Positions 51,869 to 60,398 are shown, counted from the stretch's first letter. The stretch is 64,000 bases of DNA from DASWOJ01 sp964242415 (GCA_964242415.1 CAXTAT010000029.1:1-64000), one strand, 5' to 3'. Made by a program: numbers and translations. Notes: generated by a model from the sequence alone, not told the origin.

Positions 51869-53068
51869 ATGGACCAGTCCGCTCCCCCTCTTATCGAACA
51901 GCAGCAGTCCACCTCGTTCAATGGGCCATTCCCGTTGGATTGCGGGGTGTCGCTGGACGGGATCACCGTCGCCTATCGCACCTACGGCGCCCTGAACATG
52001 GAGGGTTCCAACGCCGTGCTGGTCTGCCATGCGTTGACCGGGGACCAGTATGTGGCGGGGTCGCACCCGACCACCGGCAAGCCCGGCTGGTGGAGCCAGG
52101 TGGTCGGGCCGGGCCGCCCGCTGGATACCGACCGCTTCTTCGTCGTATGCGCCAACGTGCTCGGCGGCTGCATGGGCAGCACCGGGCCGCGCAGCCCGCG
52201 CGACGGCAGCGGCGAGCGTTGGGGCACCGACTTCCCTGCCATCACCATCCGCGACATGGTCCGGGCGCAGCACCTGCTGGTCGAGAGCCTGGGCATCACC
52301 CGGCTATTTGCCGTCGTCGGCGGCAGCATGGGCGGGATGCAGGCGCTGGAGTGGGCCGCGACCTACCCGGACCAGGTGTTCGCCTGCGTGCCCATCGCCA
52401 CGGCGTCGTTCCACTCGGCGCAGAACATCGCGTTCCATGAGGTCGGGCGCCAGGCGATCTTCGCCGATCCGGATTGGGACGGGGGCGAGTACTGGCGGGC
52501 CGGCAAGGTCCCCGCCCGCGGCTTGGCCGTCGCCCGCATGGCGGCGCACATCACCTACCTGAGCGAGCAGGCGCTGACCCGCAAATTCGGCCGCCGGCTG
52601 CAGGCGCCGGACGCCAGGCACCTGCAGACGCAGGACGCCGGCGCCACCCTGTTCGGCGAGATGTTCGAGGTCGAAAGCTACCTGCGCCATCAGGGCAGCA
52701 CCTTCGTGCACCGCTTCGATGCCAACAGCTACTTAACCATCACCCGCGCGATGGACTACTTCGACCTGGCGGCCGAGCATGACGGGGACCTGGCGGCGGC
52801 GTTCCGCGGCACGCGCACCCGGTTCTGCGCCGTGTCGTTCAGCAGCGATTGGCTGTTCCCCACCGCGCAGTCCCGCGCCATCGCGCGCGCGCTGAACCGC
52901 GCCGGGGCCAACGCCAGCTTCGTCGAGATCGCCAGCGACAAGGGTCACGACGCCTTCCTGCTGGACGAGCCGGATTTCCACCGCACGCTGTCCGGCTTCC
53001 TCGCCGGCTGCGCCGAGCACGCCGGCCTCCTTCCTTCTCCCTCTCCCTCCGGGAGAGGGCCGGGGTGA
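51869..53068 (+). CDS. metX: homoserine O-acetyltransferase MetX with repeat-derived C-terminus
   Basis: A 399-residue methionine-pathway enzyme that acylates homoserine. Motifs: ITVAYRTYGALN; VLVCHALTGDQYVAG; ANVLGGCMGSTGPRSP; AVVGGSMGGMQALEWA (nucleophile serine); SFSSDWLFPTAQS (aspartate); SDKGHDAFLLDEP (histidine). The natural end is near FLAGCAEHAG. The last residues (LLPSPSPSGRGPG) and the TGA are supplied by repeat arm H1. GAGG lies ten bases before the ATG. I saw no SAM-II riboswitch motif in the leader. Confidence 0.95.
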   Translation: MDQSAPPLIEQQQSTSFNGPFPLDCGVSLDGITVAYRTYGALNMEGSNAVLVCHALTGDQYVAGSHPTTGKPGWWSQVVGPGRPLDTDRFFVVCANVLGGCMGSTGPRSPRDGSGERWGTDFPAITIRDMVRAQHLLVESLGITRLFAVVGGSMGGMQALEWAATYPDQVFACVPIATASFHSAQNIAFHEVGRQAIFADPDWDGGEYWRAGKVPARGLAVARMAAHITYLSEQALTRKFGRRLQAPDARHLQTQDAGATLFGEMFEVESYLRHQGSTFVHRFDANSYLTITRAMDYFDLAAEHDGDLAAAFRGTRTRFCAVSFSSDWLFPTAQSRAIARALNRAGANASFVEIASDKGHDAFLLDEPDFHRTLSGFLAGCAEHAGLLPSPSPSGRGPG

Positions 53069-53186
53069 GGGGTCTTCTAGCGCCGCCCTCCGCCGCGAAC
53101 AGCCCCGGCCTAGCAGCGCAACAGGTCTCCCATCCCGCAACCAAGGCCCCCTCACCCCAACCCTCTCCCGGAGGGAGAGGGAGCAG
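53034..53186. repeat. paired inverted repeat element H between metX and metW
   Basis: The left arm (53034-53072) has CTCCCTCTCCCTCCGGGAGA then GGGCCGGGGTGAGGGG, and ends the metX frame. The right arm (53147-53186) has CCCCCTCACCCCAACCCTCT then CCCGGAGGGAGAGGGAGC, and lies 8 bp before the metW start. Confidence 0.93.
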
Positions 53187-53194
53187 CCAGCGGC

Positions 53195-53830
53195 ATGAAT
53201 AGGCCACCGGTCCAGCAGGTCGCCAAGAACATGCGGCTCGACCTGCAGCTCATGTCGGAGATGATCGCCCCCGGCTCCCGCGTGCTCGACATCGGCAGCG
53301 GCGACGGCACCCTGATCGAGCACCTGTTCCGCACCCGCGGCTGCGACGCACGCGGCATCGAGATCGACATGGCCGAAGTGACGCACGCCGTCGCGCACGG
53401 CCTGCCGGTGATGCATGGCGACGCCGACACCGACCTGCAGCACTACCCCGACGGGCTGTTCGACTACGTCGTGCTGTCGCGCACCCTGCAGGCGGTCGAG
53501 CGTCCGCAGGAGGTGCTGCGGCAGATGCTGCGGATCGGCACCCGCGCGCTGGTCAGCTTTCCGAACTTCGGCCACTGGCAGGTGCGCTGGCAATTGCTGC
53601 GCAGCGGCCGGATGCCGATGACCGCCACCTGGGACCGGCCCTGGTACGAAACCCCCAACATCCACCCCTGCACCATACGCGACTTCTTCGCCCTATGCGC
53701 GCAGGAGGGCTACCGGGTGGAGCGCTGGCTTGCGGTGGACGACGATGGGCGGCGGGCGCCGTGGCGGCGCTTCCCTGGGCTGGCCAACGTGTTTGGGGAG
53801 CAGGCGCTGTTCCTGCTGCGGCGGGCGTAG
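53195..53830 (+). CDS. metW: MetW, partner of homoserine acetyltransferase
   Basis: A 211-residue SAM-dependent-methyltransferase-fold protein. MetW is encoded with metX in many proteobacteria and is required for full acyltransferase activity in some. Features: RLDLQLMSEMIAPGSRVLDI with GSGDGTLIEHL (SAM loop), CDARGIEIDMAEVTHAVAHG, GLFDYVVLSRTLQAVERPQE and VSFPNFGHWQVRWQLL, all diagnostic. The ribosome site is formed by the purine-rich end of repeat arm H2, GAGGGAGAGGGAG, slightly far from the ATG. Confidence 0.93.
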   Translation: MNRPPVQQVAKNMRLDLQLMSEMIAPGSRVLDIGSGDGTLIEHLFRTRGCDARGIEIDMAEVTHAVAHGLPVMHGDADTDLQHYPDGLFDYVVLSRTLQAVERPQEVLRQMLRIGTRALVSFPNFGHWQVRWQLLRSGRMPMTATWDRPWYETPNIHPCTIRDFFALCAQEGYRVERWLAVDDDGRRAPWRRFPGLANVFGEQALFLLRRA

Positions 53831-53937
53831 TACGGCAACGCACGGGCGCTTGATTGCTTCGGGGTGGAAACCTGCCGCAATGCCGCCCTTATCAACGCTA
53901 CTCAACCCGGCGCCTGCCCTTTCCCACGGAACCACTC

Positions 53938-55053
53938 ATGCCCCAAACTTCGGATACCCCCCTGTTCCAGCCCTACACGCTGGGCCAGCTTCAGCTTCGC
54001 AACCGCATCGTCATGGCGCCCTTGACGCGCAGCCGCAGCAGTGAGGATGGCGTGGTTCCGTCGTTCGCCGCCGAGTACTACGGGCAGCGCGCCACCGCCG
54101 GGCTGATCGTGTCCGAGGCGACGAACATCTCCGCCCAGGCCCGCGGCTATGCGAAGACGCCTGGGATCTGGACGCCGCAACAGGTCGAAGCGTGGCAGCC
54201 CGTCACGGACGCCGTTCACAGCCAGGGTGGACGCATCGTGCTGCAGCTTTGGCACACTGGCCGCATCAGCCACCCCGACCTCCACGACGGCGCGCTCCCG
54301 GTGGCGCCGTCCGCCCTCAAGCCGGTCGGCCAGGCGTTCACCAACAGCGGCATGCAGGACCACGTCACGCCCCGCGCGCTGGAGACGGAGGAAATCCCCG
54401 CCATCGTCGCCGATTATCGCCACGCCGCGCAGTGCGCGATGGACGCCGGGTTCGATGGCGTCGAGGTGCACTCGGCCAACAACTACCTGCTGGAGCAGTT
54501 CATCCGCGACAGCACCAACAAGCGCACCGACCGCTATGGCGGCAGCTTGGAGAACCGGCTCCGCTTTCCGCTGTCGGTGATCGCGGCGGTGACGGAGGTG
54601 TGGGGCGGCGGCAGCCGGGTCGGCATTCGCATCTCGCCGGGCACGACCGCACCCGGCGGGACGCCGCTGGACAGCGATCCCATGGGCACCTACAGCACCT
54701 ATTTGGACGCACTGAACGAGTTCAACCTGATGTATGTCCACGACATCGAGGGCGTGACTCAGATGAGCCGCGACCCCAACGGCATCGACTACCCGGCGAT
54801 GCGCAGGCGCTTCAAGGGCGCCTACATTGCCAACAACCAGTACACCCGCAAGCTGGCCGATGACACCATCGCCAAGGGCAATGCCGACCTGATTAGCTTC
54901 GGCCGCCCGTTTATCGCCAACCCCGACCTGGTGGAGCGGATGCGAACCGGCGAGCCGCTGGCCGATGCGCCGAAGCAGTATTGGTATGGCGGGGACAGCG
55001 TCGGCTACTCGGACTGGCCGGGGATGCAGGGGCAGATCAAGCTGGCGGCGTAA
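53938..55053 (+). CDS. Old Yellow Enzyme-family alkene reductase
   Basis: A 371-residue FMN flavoprotein that reduces activated C=C bonds with NAD(P)H. Motifs: LRNRIVMAPLTRSRS, YGQRATAGLIVSEATNIS, QLWHTGRISHPDL, GVEVHSANNYLLEQFIRDST, RTDRYGGSLENRLRFPLSVI and ADLISFGRPFIANPDLVERM. The catalytic histidine pair is H-x-A-N (HSANNY). ATG at 53938 gives the usual short N-terminus with ACGGA upstream; the frame is open to 53854. NemA-like; the substrate is unknown. Confidence 0.93.
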   Translation: MPQTSDTPLFQPYTLGQLQLRNRIVMAPLTRSRSSEDGVVPSFAAEYYGQRATAGLIVSEATNISAQARGYAKTPGIWTPQQVEAWQPVTDAVHSQGGRIVLQLWHTGRISHPDLHDGALPVAPSALKPVGQAFTNSGMQDHVTPRALETEEIPAIVADYRHAAQCAMDAGFDGVEVHSANNYLLEQFIRDSTNKRTDRYGGSLENRLRFPLSVIAAVTEVWGGGSRVGIRISPGTTAPGGTPLDSDPMGTYSTYLDALNEFNLMYVHDIEGVTQMSRDPNGIDYPAMRRRFKGAYIANNQYTRKLADDTIAKGNADLISFGRPFIANPDLVERMRTGEPLADAPKQYWYGGDSVGYSDWPGMQGQIKLAA

Positions 55054-55080
55054 GACCCAGCACAGGCGCAGACCCCTTCC

Positions 55081-55234
55081 TGCTCCCTCTCCCGTTTCGG
55101 GAGAGGGCCGGGGTGAGAGGGTCTTGCTTGCCAGCGCGCCAGCCGATGCCGGCGGAACCGGGCTGCCCAGGCCAGTAGGTCTGCGCCGCAAGACTCCCTC
55201 ACCCCGGCCCCTCTCTCGAAGGGAGAGGGAGCAA
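55081..55234. repeat. paired inverted repeat element I
   Basis: The left arm (55081-55120) has CTCCCTCTCCCGTTTCGGGA then GAGGGCCGGGGTGAGAGGG. The right arm (55194-55234) has CTCCCTCACCCCGGCCCCTC then TCTCGAAGGGAGAGGGAGC. The spacer has CGGCGGAACCGGGCTGCCCA and GGTCTGCGCCGCAAGAC, shared with cluster J. It fills most of the gap between the Old Yellow Enzyme and YihY genes. Confidence 0.88.
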
Positions 55235-55353
55235 GTCGGGCTATGCTATGCCGTTTGCGATGGTCCTGCTTGGGGGGTGTTGAACTGGTCCGGTGCCTTC
55301 CCCGCGCTTAGTCGTATCTAGGCCCGTTTCAGACCACCCAAGCCGATCTCACG

Positions 55354-56439
55354 CTACGCTGCGACCTGACGAGCCTTTACAGCGCCACGGTTGCCGGGCG
55401 CCGTCTCAGGGCCGACCGTGGTGTCGCGGGCCGTCTGGTGCTCCATCTCGGCATTCACCTCCGCGCCGACCAGAACGACCGCCGCCGACAGCCAGAGCCA
55501 GGTCATGAAGCCAATCATCGCGCCCAGCGATCCATACGTCTTGTTGTAGGTGCCGAAGTGGCTGACGTAATAGGAGAACCCGATGGAGCCAGCCACCCAC
55601 AAGACGGCAGCCACGCCGCCGCCCCAGGTGACCCAGCGCCAGCGTGCCAACTGCCGGCTCGGCCCAAAGCGGTAGATGAGCGCGAGCAGAACCGCGAGCG
55701 CCACCAGCAGCAACGGCCAGCGCAACAGGCGCAGCAACAAGCCGCCGACCGCACCCAGGCCGACCATGTTGAGCGCCACCGGAACGGCCACGACCGCCGC
55801 CAAGGCGAGCAACACGAACAGGACGATGCCCAGCGTGAAGGCCAGGGTCAGCGCCGTGCGCACCACGAAGCCGCGCTTCTCCTTCTCGTCGTAAACGATG
55901 TTGAGCGCGTCGAACAACGCCTTGGTGCCCTGGTTTGCGCTCCATAGCGACGTGCCGAGGCCGAGCAGGGCGCCGAAGCCCAGCGCCGTGCCACCCTTGG
56001 CCGAAAGGCTGCGAACCTGGTCGGCGATGATCGTCATGCCGCCCTCCGGCACGACGCCGGACAAGGCGTCGAGGTTCTTGGAAATGCTGGCCGGGTCGGC
56101 AAACAGCCCGTAGATCGATACCATCGCCGCCAGCGCGGGAAACAGGGCGAGCAGGGTGAAGAAGGTGATCCCCGCCGCCTCGGTCAGCAACCGGTGCCCG
56201 GAAACGTTGGCCGCCACCCGCTTGCCGATGGCCCACCAGCCGCCGGCAGGGATCTCGGCGGGCGTGGCGGCGTCCCGGCCAGCCGTCGCGCTGGGACGCG
56301 GCTGTGCCCGGCTTGGGGAGGGGCCGCCCGTGCCGCGGGCCGGGACTGTGCCGGCTTGCGGCCGGCCCGGCAGTGCCCCGGCGAGAAGGCTGACCACGGC
56401 CAGCGCTGTGAAAGCAAGGGACGCCGGGTCACGTTTCAT
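55354..56439 (-). CDS. YihY/BrkB-family inner-membrane protein
   Basis: A 361-residue protein of the YihY (formerly BrkB) family. The first ~60 residues include a helix and a proline/arginine-rich stretch. The family core then starts AANVSGHRLLTEAAGITFFT, LLALFPALAAMVSIYGLFAD, with later VSHFGTYNKTYGSLGAMIGF and MTWLWLSAAVVLVGAEVNAE, all signature segments. About six membrane helices. Function unproven. It is the first of several envelope/stress-type genes on this strand. Confidence 0.9.
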   Translation of the reverse strand: MKRDPASLAFTALAVVSLLAGALPGRPQAGTVPARGTGGPSPSRAQPRPSATAGRDAATPAEIPAGGWWAIGKRVAANVSGHRLLTEAAGITFFTLLALFPALAAMVSIYGLFADPASISKNLDALSGVVPEGGMTIIADQVRSLSAKGGTALGFGALLGLGTSLWSANQGTKALFDALNIVYDEKEKRGFVVRTALTLAFTLGIVLFVLLALAAVVAVPVALNMVGLGAVGGLLLRLLRWPLLLVALAVLLALIYRFGPSRQLARWRWVTWGGGVAAVLWVAGSIGFSYYVSHFGTYNKTYGSLGAMIGFMTWLWLSAAVVLVGAEVNAEMEHQTARDTTVGPETAPGNRGAVKARQVAA

Positions 56440-56542
56440 CGGTCTGGAACCTCCAGGGTCGGTGGTGGGGACTCAAACGCGTCCCACGGCGGGCTTTGAG
56501 CAGCGTGTCGCAGGGCGGTTGCGCGCGTGCGCGCCGGTGCCG

Positions 56543-56908
56543 CTAAATCTCCTGTCGCCCGGCTGGGCGCGTCAGGCGGTAGGCCAGGTAGCATCCACCC
56601 AGCGTCAAGCTGACCAAGGCATAGCGACGTAGCCGCCTGCCCAATCCGGAGCGGGCTTTGCGTTGAACCTCGGCCCGCCCGCCCGCGCTGCGCCGGGACC
56701 CGAGCAGTTCCCAGGCAATGCCTGCATACTCGATCAGCGAAGGTAGGGCGGCCATCACCTGAGCCAGCAGATCGGCCCCAAGGGGGCTGGCCGCTGCGCC
56801 CGCTTCGGCCGGACTGGCTGCCGCCGACTTTGGCCGTAGTCCGTCGAGGCTGGCGCGAAGTTCTCCCAACTGGGCGCCTGCGGAGCGCAAAAGCGTGTTG
56901 TCCGCCAT
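56543..56908 (-). CDS. hypothetical protein with C-terminal membrane helix
   Basis: A 121-residue protein that I do not recognise. It starts MADNTLLRSAGAQLGELRAS, has an Ala-rich linker and a moderately hydrophobic helix (LLAQVMAALPSLIEYAGIAW). A strongly basic segment (RKARSGLGRRLRRYA) precedes a final helix (LVSLTLGGCYLAYRL). ATG at 56908 is chosen for the GAGG about eleven bases upstream; the frame is open to 57025. Neighbours suggest an envelope-stress role, which is only inference. Confidence 0.55.
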   Translation of the reverse strand: MADNTLLRSAGAQLGELRASLDGLRPKSAAASPAEAGAAASPLGADLLAQVMAALPSLIEYAGIAWELLGSRRSAGGRAEVQRKARSGLGRRLRRYALVSLTLGGCYLAYRLTRPAGRQEI

Positions 56909-57086
56909 ATACAGACCTCGTCCACCGAATGGGAGCAGGGCCGGAACGCCACTGCTCCGTGAAAGCATAGGCAAGTCGGCGGCCAGGATGCCAGCAGGTC
57001 TTGGCAGCGCAAGGTGCGTCTGCAAGACCAGCCCGATCCCAGCCGCCTGAAGCTTGGGCCGCCCGAAGCTTGGGCCGCCCCAGGGC

Positions 57087-57347
57087 CTAGGTCAGCGTAC
57101 GCCGGCCGGCGACCAGACGGTAGAGCCACAACACGACGACTGCGCCAACGATGGCGACGATCAGGCTCCAGATGTTGAAGCCTGTGACCGGCGTCGCCCC
57201 TATTGCCGAGAACAAGAAGCCGCCGACAAAGGCACCAATGATCCCAAGCACGATGTCGAGCACCACGCCCTGGCCGGAGCCGCTGGAAATCTTACTCGCG
57301 ATAAAGCCGGCGATAAGGCCGAGGACGAGCCAGGCAATGATGGACAT
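57087..57347 (-). CDS. GlsB/YeaQ/YmgE-family membrane protein
   Basis: An 86-residue three-helix inner-membrane protein of the transglycosylase-associated (GlsB/YeaQ) stress family. Features: IIAWLVLGLIAGFIASKI, then GVVLDIVLGIIGAFVGGFLF with the glycine-rich pattern of the family, and a last helix WSLIVAIVGAVVVLWLYRLV. AAGGAAACC precedes the ATG. Members are typically induced by general or envelope stress; the biochemical role is unknown. Confidence 0.93.
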   Translation of the reverse strand: MSIIAWLVLGLIAGFIASKISSGSGQGVVLDIVLGIIGAFVGGFLFSAIGATPVTGFNIWSLIVAIVGAVVVLWLYRLVAGRRTLT

Positions 57348-57415
57348 GATGGTTTCCTTTGCTGCAAGCCGGTGATCGGCGCCATGCCGGCCACCTTAGT
57401 TACAATAAAGCACGG

Positions 57416-57649
57416 TCACGGTGTAAAATTCACGGTCGGGCAGCACGAAGCAGCGCCATGCCGGGGCAACCCTCTGCCAGCCCGGCCGCCTTCGCGAGAG
57501 GTGATCGCGCTCCCCTGGCCGACGTTGCCCTTGTAATCCAGCCAGATTTGCGCCGATTGGCCGGCCTTGGTGGCCGTCCCGCGCCAAACGCCGCCGTTCT
57601 TGGTCAGGGAGCCATAGGGACCGCGCTGGCCTTGGTGGAGAGGAGTCAT
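57416..57649 (-). CDS. possible small protein or remnant
   Basis: A 77-codon frame containing SLTKNGGVWRGTATKAGQSA then QIWLDYKGNVGQG. This short segment has the look of a real small beta-rich domain, but the flanks (Arg- and Pro-rich end, no signal peptide) do not. It may be the C-terminal remnant of a small exported protein. I recognise no family. The rest of 57348-57740 shows nothing else apart from the upstream region of the GlsB gene. Confidence 0.3.
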   Translation of the reverse strand: MTPLHQGQRGPYGSLTKNGGVWRGTATKAGQSAQIWLDYKGNVGQGSAITSREGGRAGRGLPRHGAASCCPTVNFTP

Positions 57650-57740
57650 GCTGCCGAAGGCGCGTCATGCGGCGCCGGTTCCGGTCTGCAGGCGGCTATC
57701 CCAGCCAGGCGTCGCCTGCAAAGGAAGAAGCCTTGGGGCG

Positions 57741-58163
57741 CTACTCCGCCTTGCTCGACGGCTCTGCGGCGTCCGTGCTGACCGGGCGCTGCCGCCGGTC
57801 CGCCATGAAGGCGTCGAACTCCGCCTTGTCACGGGCCTGGCGCAACCGCTCCAGGAAGGCATGGAACTCGCGCTGCTCCTCCTCCAGCCGGCTGATCGCG
57901 TCGGCGCGGTAGGTGTCGAACGCCTGGTTGCCGCTGGGGGAGGACCGGAAGCGGCGGCCGTCACTGCCCAGCCCCCTGGCAGAGCCGCCGACGCTGAACC
58001 ACCGGCCCAGCCTGCTGTCGCGGCCATCACGCCAATCATAAAGCCGTCCGCTTCCGGCCAGGTAGGCGAATGTTGCCAGACCCAGCGGCCAAGCGATCAA
58101 GGAGGCTGCGGCCACCACTGCAAGCCATGCGACTGCGCCGAATTCGTCCAACCTGGCCAGCAT
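57741..58163 (-). CDS. DUF2852 domain protein
   Basis: A 140-residue protein. One or two N-terminal hydrophobic helices (AVAWLAVVAAASLIAWPLGL, ATFAYLAGSGRLY) are followed by a glycine/arginine linker (SGNQAFDTYRADAISRLEEE) and a charged coiled coil (QREFHAFLERLRQARDKAEF). This is typical of alphaproteobacterial DUF2852 proteins, which end in RRLExEQ...FLxRLRxAKDKxEFDxFM. Function unknown. ATG at 58163 is selected because it begins the hydrophobic domain. Confidence 0.85.
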   Translation of the reverse strand: MLARLDEFGAVAWLAVVAAASLIAWPLGLATFAYLAGSGRLYDWRDGRDSRLGRWFSVGGSARGLGSDGRRFRSSPSGNQAFDTYRADAISRLEEEQREFHAFLERLRQARDKAEFDAFMADRRQRPVSTDAAEPSSKAE

Positions 58164-58299
58164 GATGCCGCTCCACCCTATGTGAGGGGCATTAACACCA
58201 CCGCCTGGGTTTCGTGCCCTGCCGAATGGAACACATATCCGTGTACAAGGCCGCTTTCGTGACGGAGGCGGGTGCGCCCAGTCCGTTGCGTCCCCAGGG

Positions 58300-58944
58300 C
58301 TACTGCGCCGTCGGCAGGTCCAGGGATTGCAGGTAAACCAGCAGCCCGGCCTCCAGCAGGTCCACCGGGGACATGGGCAGCAGGCCGGTGGGCTCGCCGT
58401 CCTTGCCGAGGAACAGCGAGGCGATGCCATGGGTCAGCGACCACACGTGCAGGGCCACCATGTGCGGCGGCGGCCGGCGCGGGGCATGGCTGTGGTCGCA
58501 TGCGGCGTCGGCCACGCGGCGCAGCACCTGGAAGGCTGCGTCGCGCGCCGATAGCAGCTCCGGATGCGCGCTGATCGGCAATTGCTGGTCGAACATGGTG
58601 GAATACACCGCCGCCTCACGCGCGGCGAAGGCCAAATGAGCCTGCGCGCAACGCTCTAGGGCGACGACCGGGTTGGCGCCGGCGACCTTGGCGGCGTTGG
58701 CCAGGTCGGATTCCAGGCCCTCGAAGCCGCGCCGGGCCAACTCGGCCAGCAAGGCGTCGCGGTCACGGAAGTGCCGGTAGGGTGCCGCCGCACTGACGCC
58801 CAGGATGCGGGCCAGCTCGGCGATGGCGAACCCGGGTACCCCGCGCTCGGCGATCATGGCCAGGGCCGCCTGCACCAGCGCCTCGCGCAGGTTGCCGTGG
58901 TGGTAGCCGTCGCGCGTTTTGCCTGTGGTGTGCTGCTGCTTCAT
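58300..58944 (-). CDS. TetR/AcrR-family transcriptional regulator
   Basis: A 214-residue repressor-type regulator. The helix-turn-helix domain is at the N-terminus: YHHGNLREALVQAALAMIAE, RGVPGFAIAELARILGVSAA and APYRHFRDRDALLAELARRG. The YHHGNLR start plus a C-terminal WSLTHGIASLFLG segment matches the TetR subgroup with a WHG-type ligand domain. The ligand is unknown. A 17-bp inverted repeat 15 bp upstream of the start suggests autoregulation. Confidence 0.9.
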   Translation of the reverse strand: MKQQHTTGKTRDGYHHGNLREALVQAALAMIAERGVPGFAIAELARILGVSAAAPYRHFRDRDALLAELARRGFEGLESDLANAAKVAGANPVVALERCAQAHLAFAAREAAVYSTMFDQQLPISAHPELLSARDAAFQVLRRVADAACDHSHAPRRPPPHMVALHVWSLTHGIASLFLGKDGEPTGLLPMSPVDLLEAGLLVYLQSLDLPTAQ

Positions 58945-58958
58945 AAAGTACTCATAAA

Positions 58959-58975
58959 GGATGCAGCTTACATCC
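58959..58975. promoter_or_regulatory. putative TetR operator
   Basis: GGATG-N7-CATCC (GGATGCAGCTTACATCC) lies just upstream of the TetR gene start at 58944, in a locally AT-rich stretch that probably contains its promoter. An autoregulatory site is inferred from position and symmetry only. Confidence 0.45.
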
Positions 58976-59181
58976 CAATAGGCTTGGCCGTCGCTTATTA
59001 ATCATTGTTGAACGGGGTGGGTCGAGCCTCCACCAGGCCGTGTGCGGCGGCTGCAACCAGCCGGTTCGCGGCACGCCGGTCTGGGTTGGCCAGATCGCAG
59101 GCCATGGCGGGCCGCCTGTGGGCCGAGCGGGGCAGCAGCGCACAGGTCGAAGGGCTGGTCCTGGCGACGTAAACCGACCGC
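58976..59181. other. intergenic, nothing recognised
   Basis: A minus-strand frame reads MACDLANPDRRAANRLVAAA then AHGLVEARPTPFNND and stops at 58998. It has no good ribosome site and no family I recognise, so it is not called as a gene. Confidence 0.3.
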
Positions 59182-59572
59182 CTGCTCCCTATGCCCCCGA
59201 AAGGGCCGGGGTGAGGCAGGCTGGGTGAACCCGGCTTGCCCGCTTGAGACCGGAATTCGCTCTCGAACGCGAGGCTCCGGTGCTTGCCGCCTCCCCCCAC
59301 CCCGGCCCTCTCCCGGAGGCCAGCGCGATCGCCTATGCCGTGGGGACCGCTTCTGCTCCCTCTCCCAAGGGAAAGGGCTGGGGTGAGGGAGTCTTTCCAA
59401 GCGCCACTCAACGGTGCCGCCGGAACCGGACTGCCCGGGCCAGCAGGGCTGTCCGAGCCAGGGGGTCTGCGCCGCAAGACCCCCTCACCCCGGCCCTCTC
59501 CCGAGGGCGAGGGAGCAGGCAGCGTGCCCGCCGCATATGCGATCGCCCTGCCCGGAGGGAGAGGGAGCCAGG
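59182..59572. repeat. cluster of at least four dispersed-repeat arms (J)
   Basis: Arms at 59182-59217 (worn, AAGGGCCGGGGTGAGG), 59290-59320 (CCACCCCGGCCCTCTCCCGG), 59356-59392 (CCAAGGGAAAGGGCTGGGGT then GAGGG) and 59480-59520 (CCCCTCACCCCGGCCCTCTC). A partial fifth is at 59549-59572 (CCCGGAGGGAGAGGGAGCC). They look like two or more paired elements side by side. The spacer of the third and fourth arms matches that of element I. The cluster fills the gap before the LEA14 gene. Confidence 0.85.
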
Positions 59573-59610
59573 CCGGCCTTGTTCGGATGGCGGCAAGGGT
59601 CCCCCTATGG

Positions 59611-60312
59611 TTAAGCGTCCGCTCCAGCCCGGCGCTGGCAACGCGGGGCAGTCGGCATGGCGGCGTCGGCCAGCATCCCCGGTACGCTGGTGAGCAGGTC
59701 CAAGCGCCCGCTGCGGCTGAACGGCACGGTGATGCCCAAGGTGTCCAGCGTGACGGTCCCGTGCAGCCGGTAGTCCACCGCACCAGTTCGGACCACGCCC
59801 AGAAGCTGCGGCCCAAGGTTGCGGACCGTGCTGACGACCGTGAACGGCACCAGCACCGACGACCCCGGCGGTAGCCGCACCGCGGTATCGCTGACGCCCT
59901 CGGCCAGCGGGCTACCCTCGGCGTCCACATCCACCGCGATGCGCCGGAACGACAACTCCGACCTGTTCGGGTTGGTGACGCACAGGGTCACGGCCAGGAC
60001 CTGGTCCAGCAGCCCGGCGCCGCGCAGCCCGACCGCGGCAACCTCGACCTGCGGCGGGGTGGCCGTCGCCAACGCGCAACCATTGCAGAGAAGGGCGACC
60101 AGCGCGACGGATGCGGCGTTGCGGGCGGATCGACCGGGCCGGGCCGGGCTGCGGCGCGTGGCGCTGCGGCCAGCCTCGGTCGGAGCGGTCGCCACGATGC
60201 CGCTGCAGTCTGGGATGCCGCAATCCAGGACTCCCTCCGGCGGAGCTTTGGCGGTGCGGACCACCGAACAGGTCAGCAGTCGGTCGGCACCGGGCGTCAC
60301 TGCCTGCAGCAT
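59611..60312 (-). CDS. LEA14-type (LEA type 2) lipoprotein
   Basis: A 233-residue frame. The second half is an LEA14/WHy-type beta domain: PQVEVAAVGLRGAGLLDQVL, AVTLCVTNPNRSELSFRRIA, VDVDAEGSPLAEGVSDTAVR and LPPGSSVLVPFTVVSTVRNL. It is probably a water- or desiccation-stress protein tethered by a lipobox LLCNGC. ATG at 60312 has GAGGAG seven bases upstream but puts about 75 residues before the lipobox. A later GTG at 60195 would shorten this, so the start is uncertain. Confidence 0.78.
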   Translation of the reverse strand: MLQAVTPGADRLLTCSVVRTAKAPPEGVLDCGIPDCSGIVATAPTEAGRSATRRSPARPGRSARNAASVALVALLCNGCALATATPPQVEVAAVGLRGAGLLDQVLAVTLCVTNPNRSELSFRRIAVDVDAEGSPLAEGVSDTAVRLPPGSSVLVPFTVVSTVRNLGPQLLGVVRTGAVDYRLHGTVTLDTLGITVPFSRSGRLDLLTSVPGMLADAAMPTAPRCQRRAGADA

Positions 60313-60374
60313 GGACGGCTCCTCAGGTTGGAAGTGGAAGACTGCGCGCCCAGGATGTTGGCCGGCACAGTCGC

Positions 60375-60398
60375 GGAACTATCGCGGCGTTTTGCGTT
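60375..60398 (+). promoter_or_regulatory. putative EcfG (general stress sigma) promoter of the csbD-like gene
   Basis: GGAAC at 60375-60379 and GTT at 60396-60398, separated by 16 bases, match the alphaproteobacterial EcfG consensus GGAAC-N16/17-GTT. The site lies about 60 bp upstream of the CsbD-family start, a suitable distance. CsbD-like and stress membrane proteins are common EcfG targets. Confidence 0.6.

Noticed and set aside
53034..53186. CRISPR-like array from the repeated hairpins
   Set aside because: The copies are dispersed, inverted and irregular, with no regular spacers and no cas genes.
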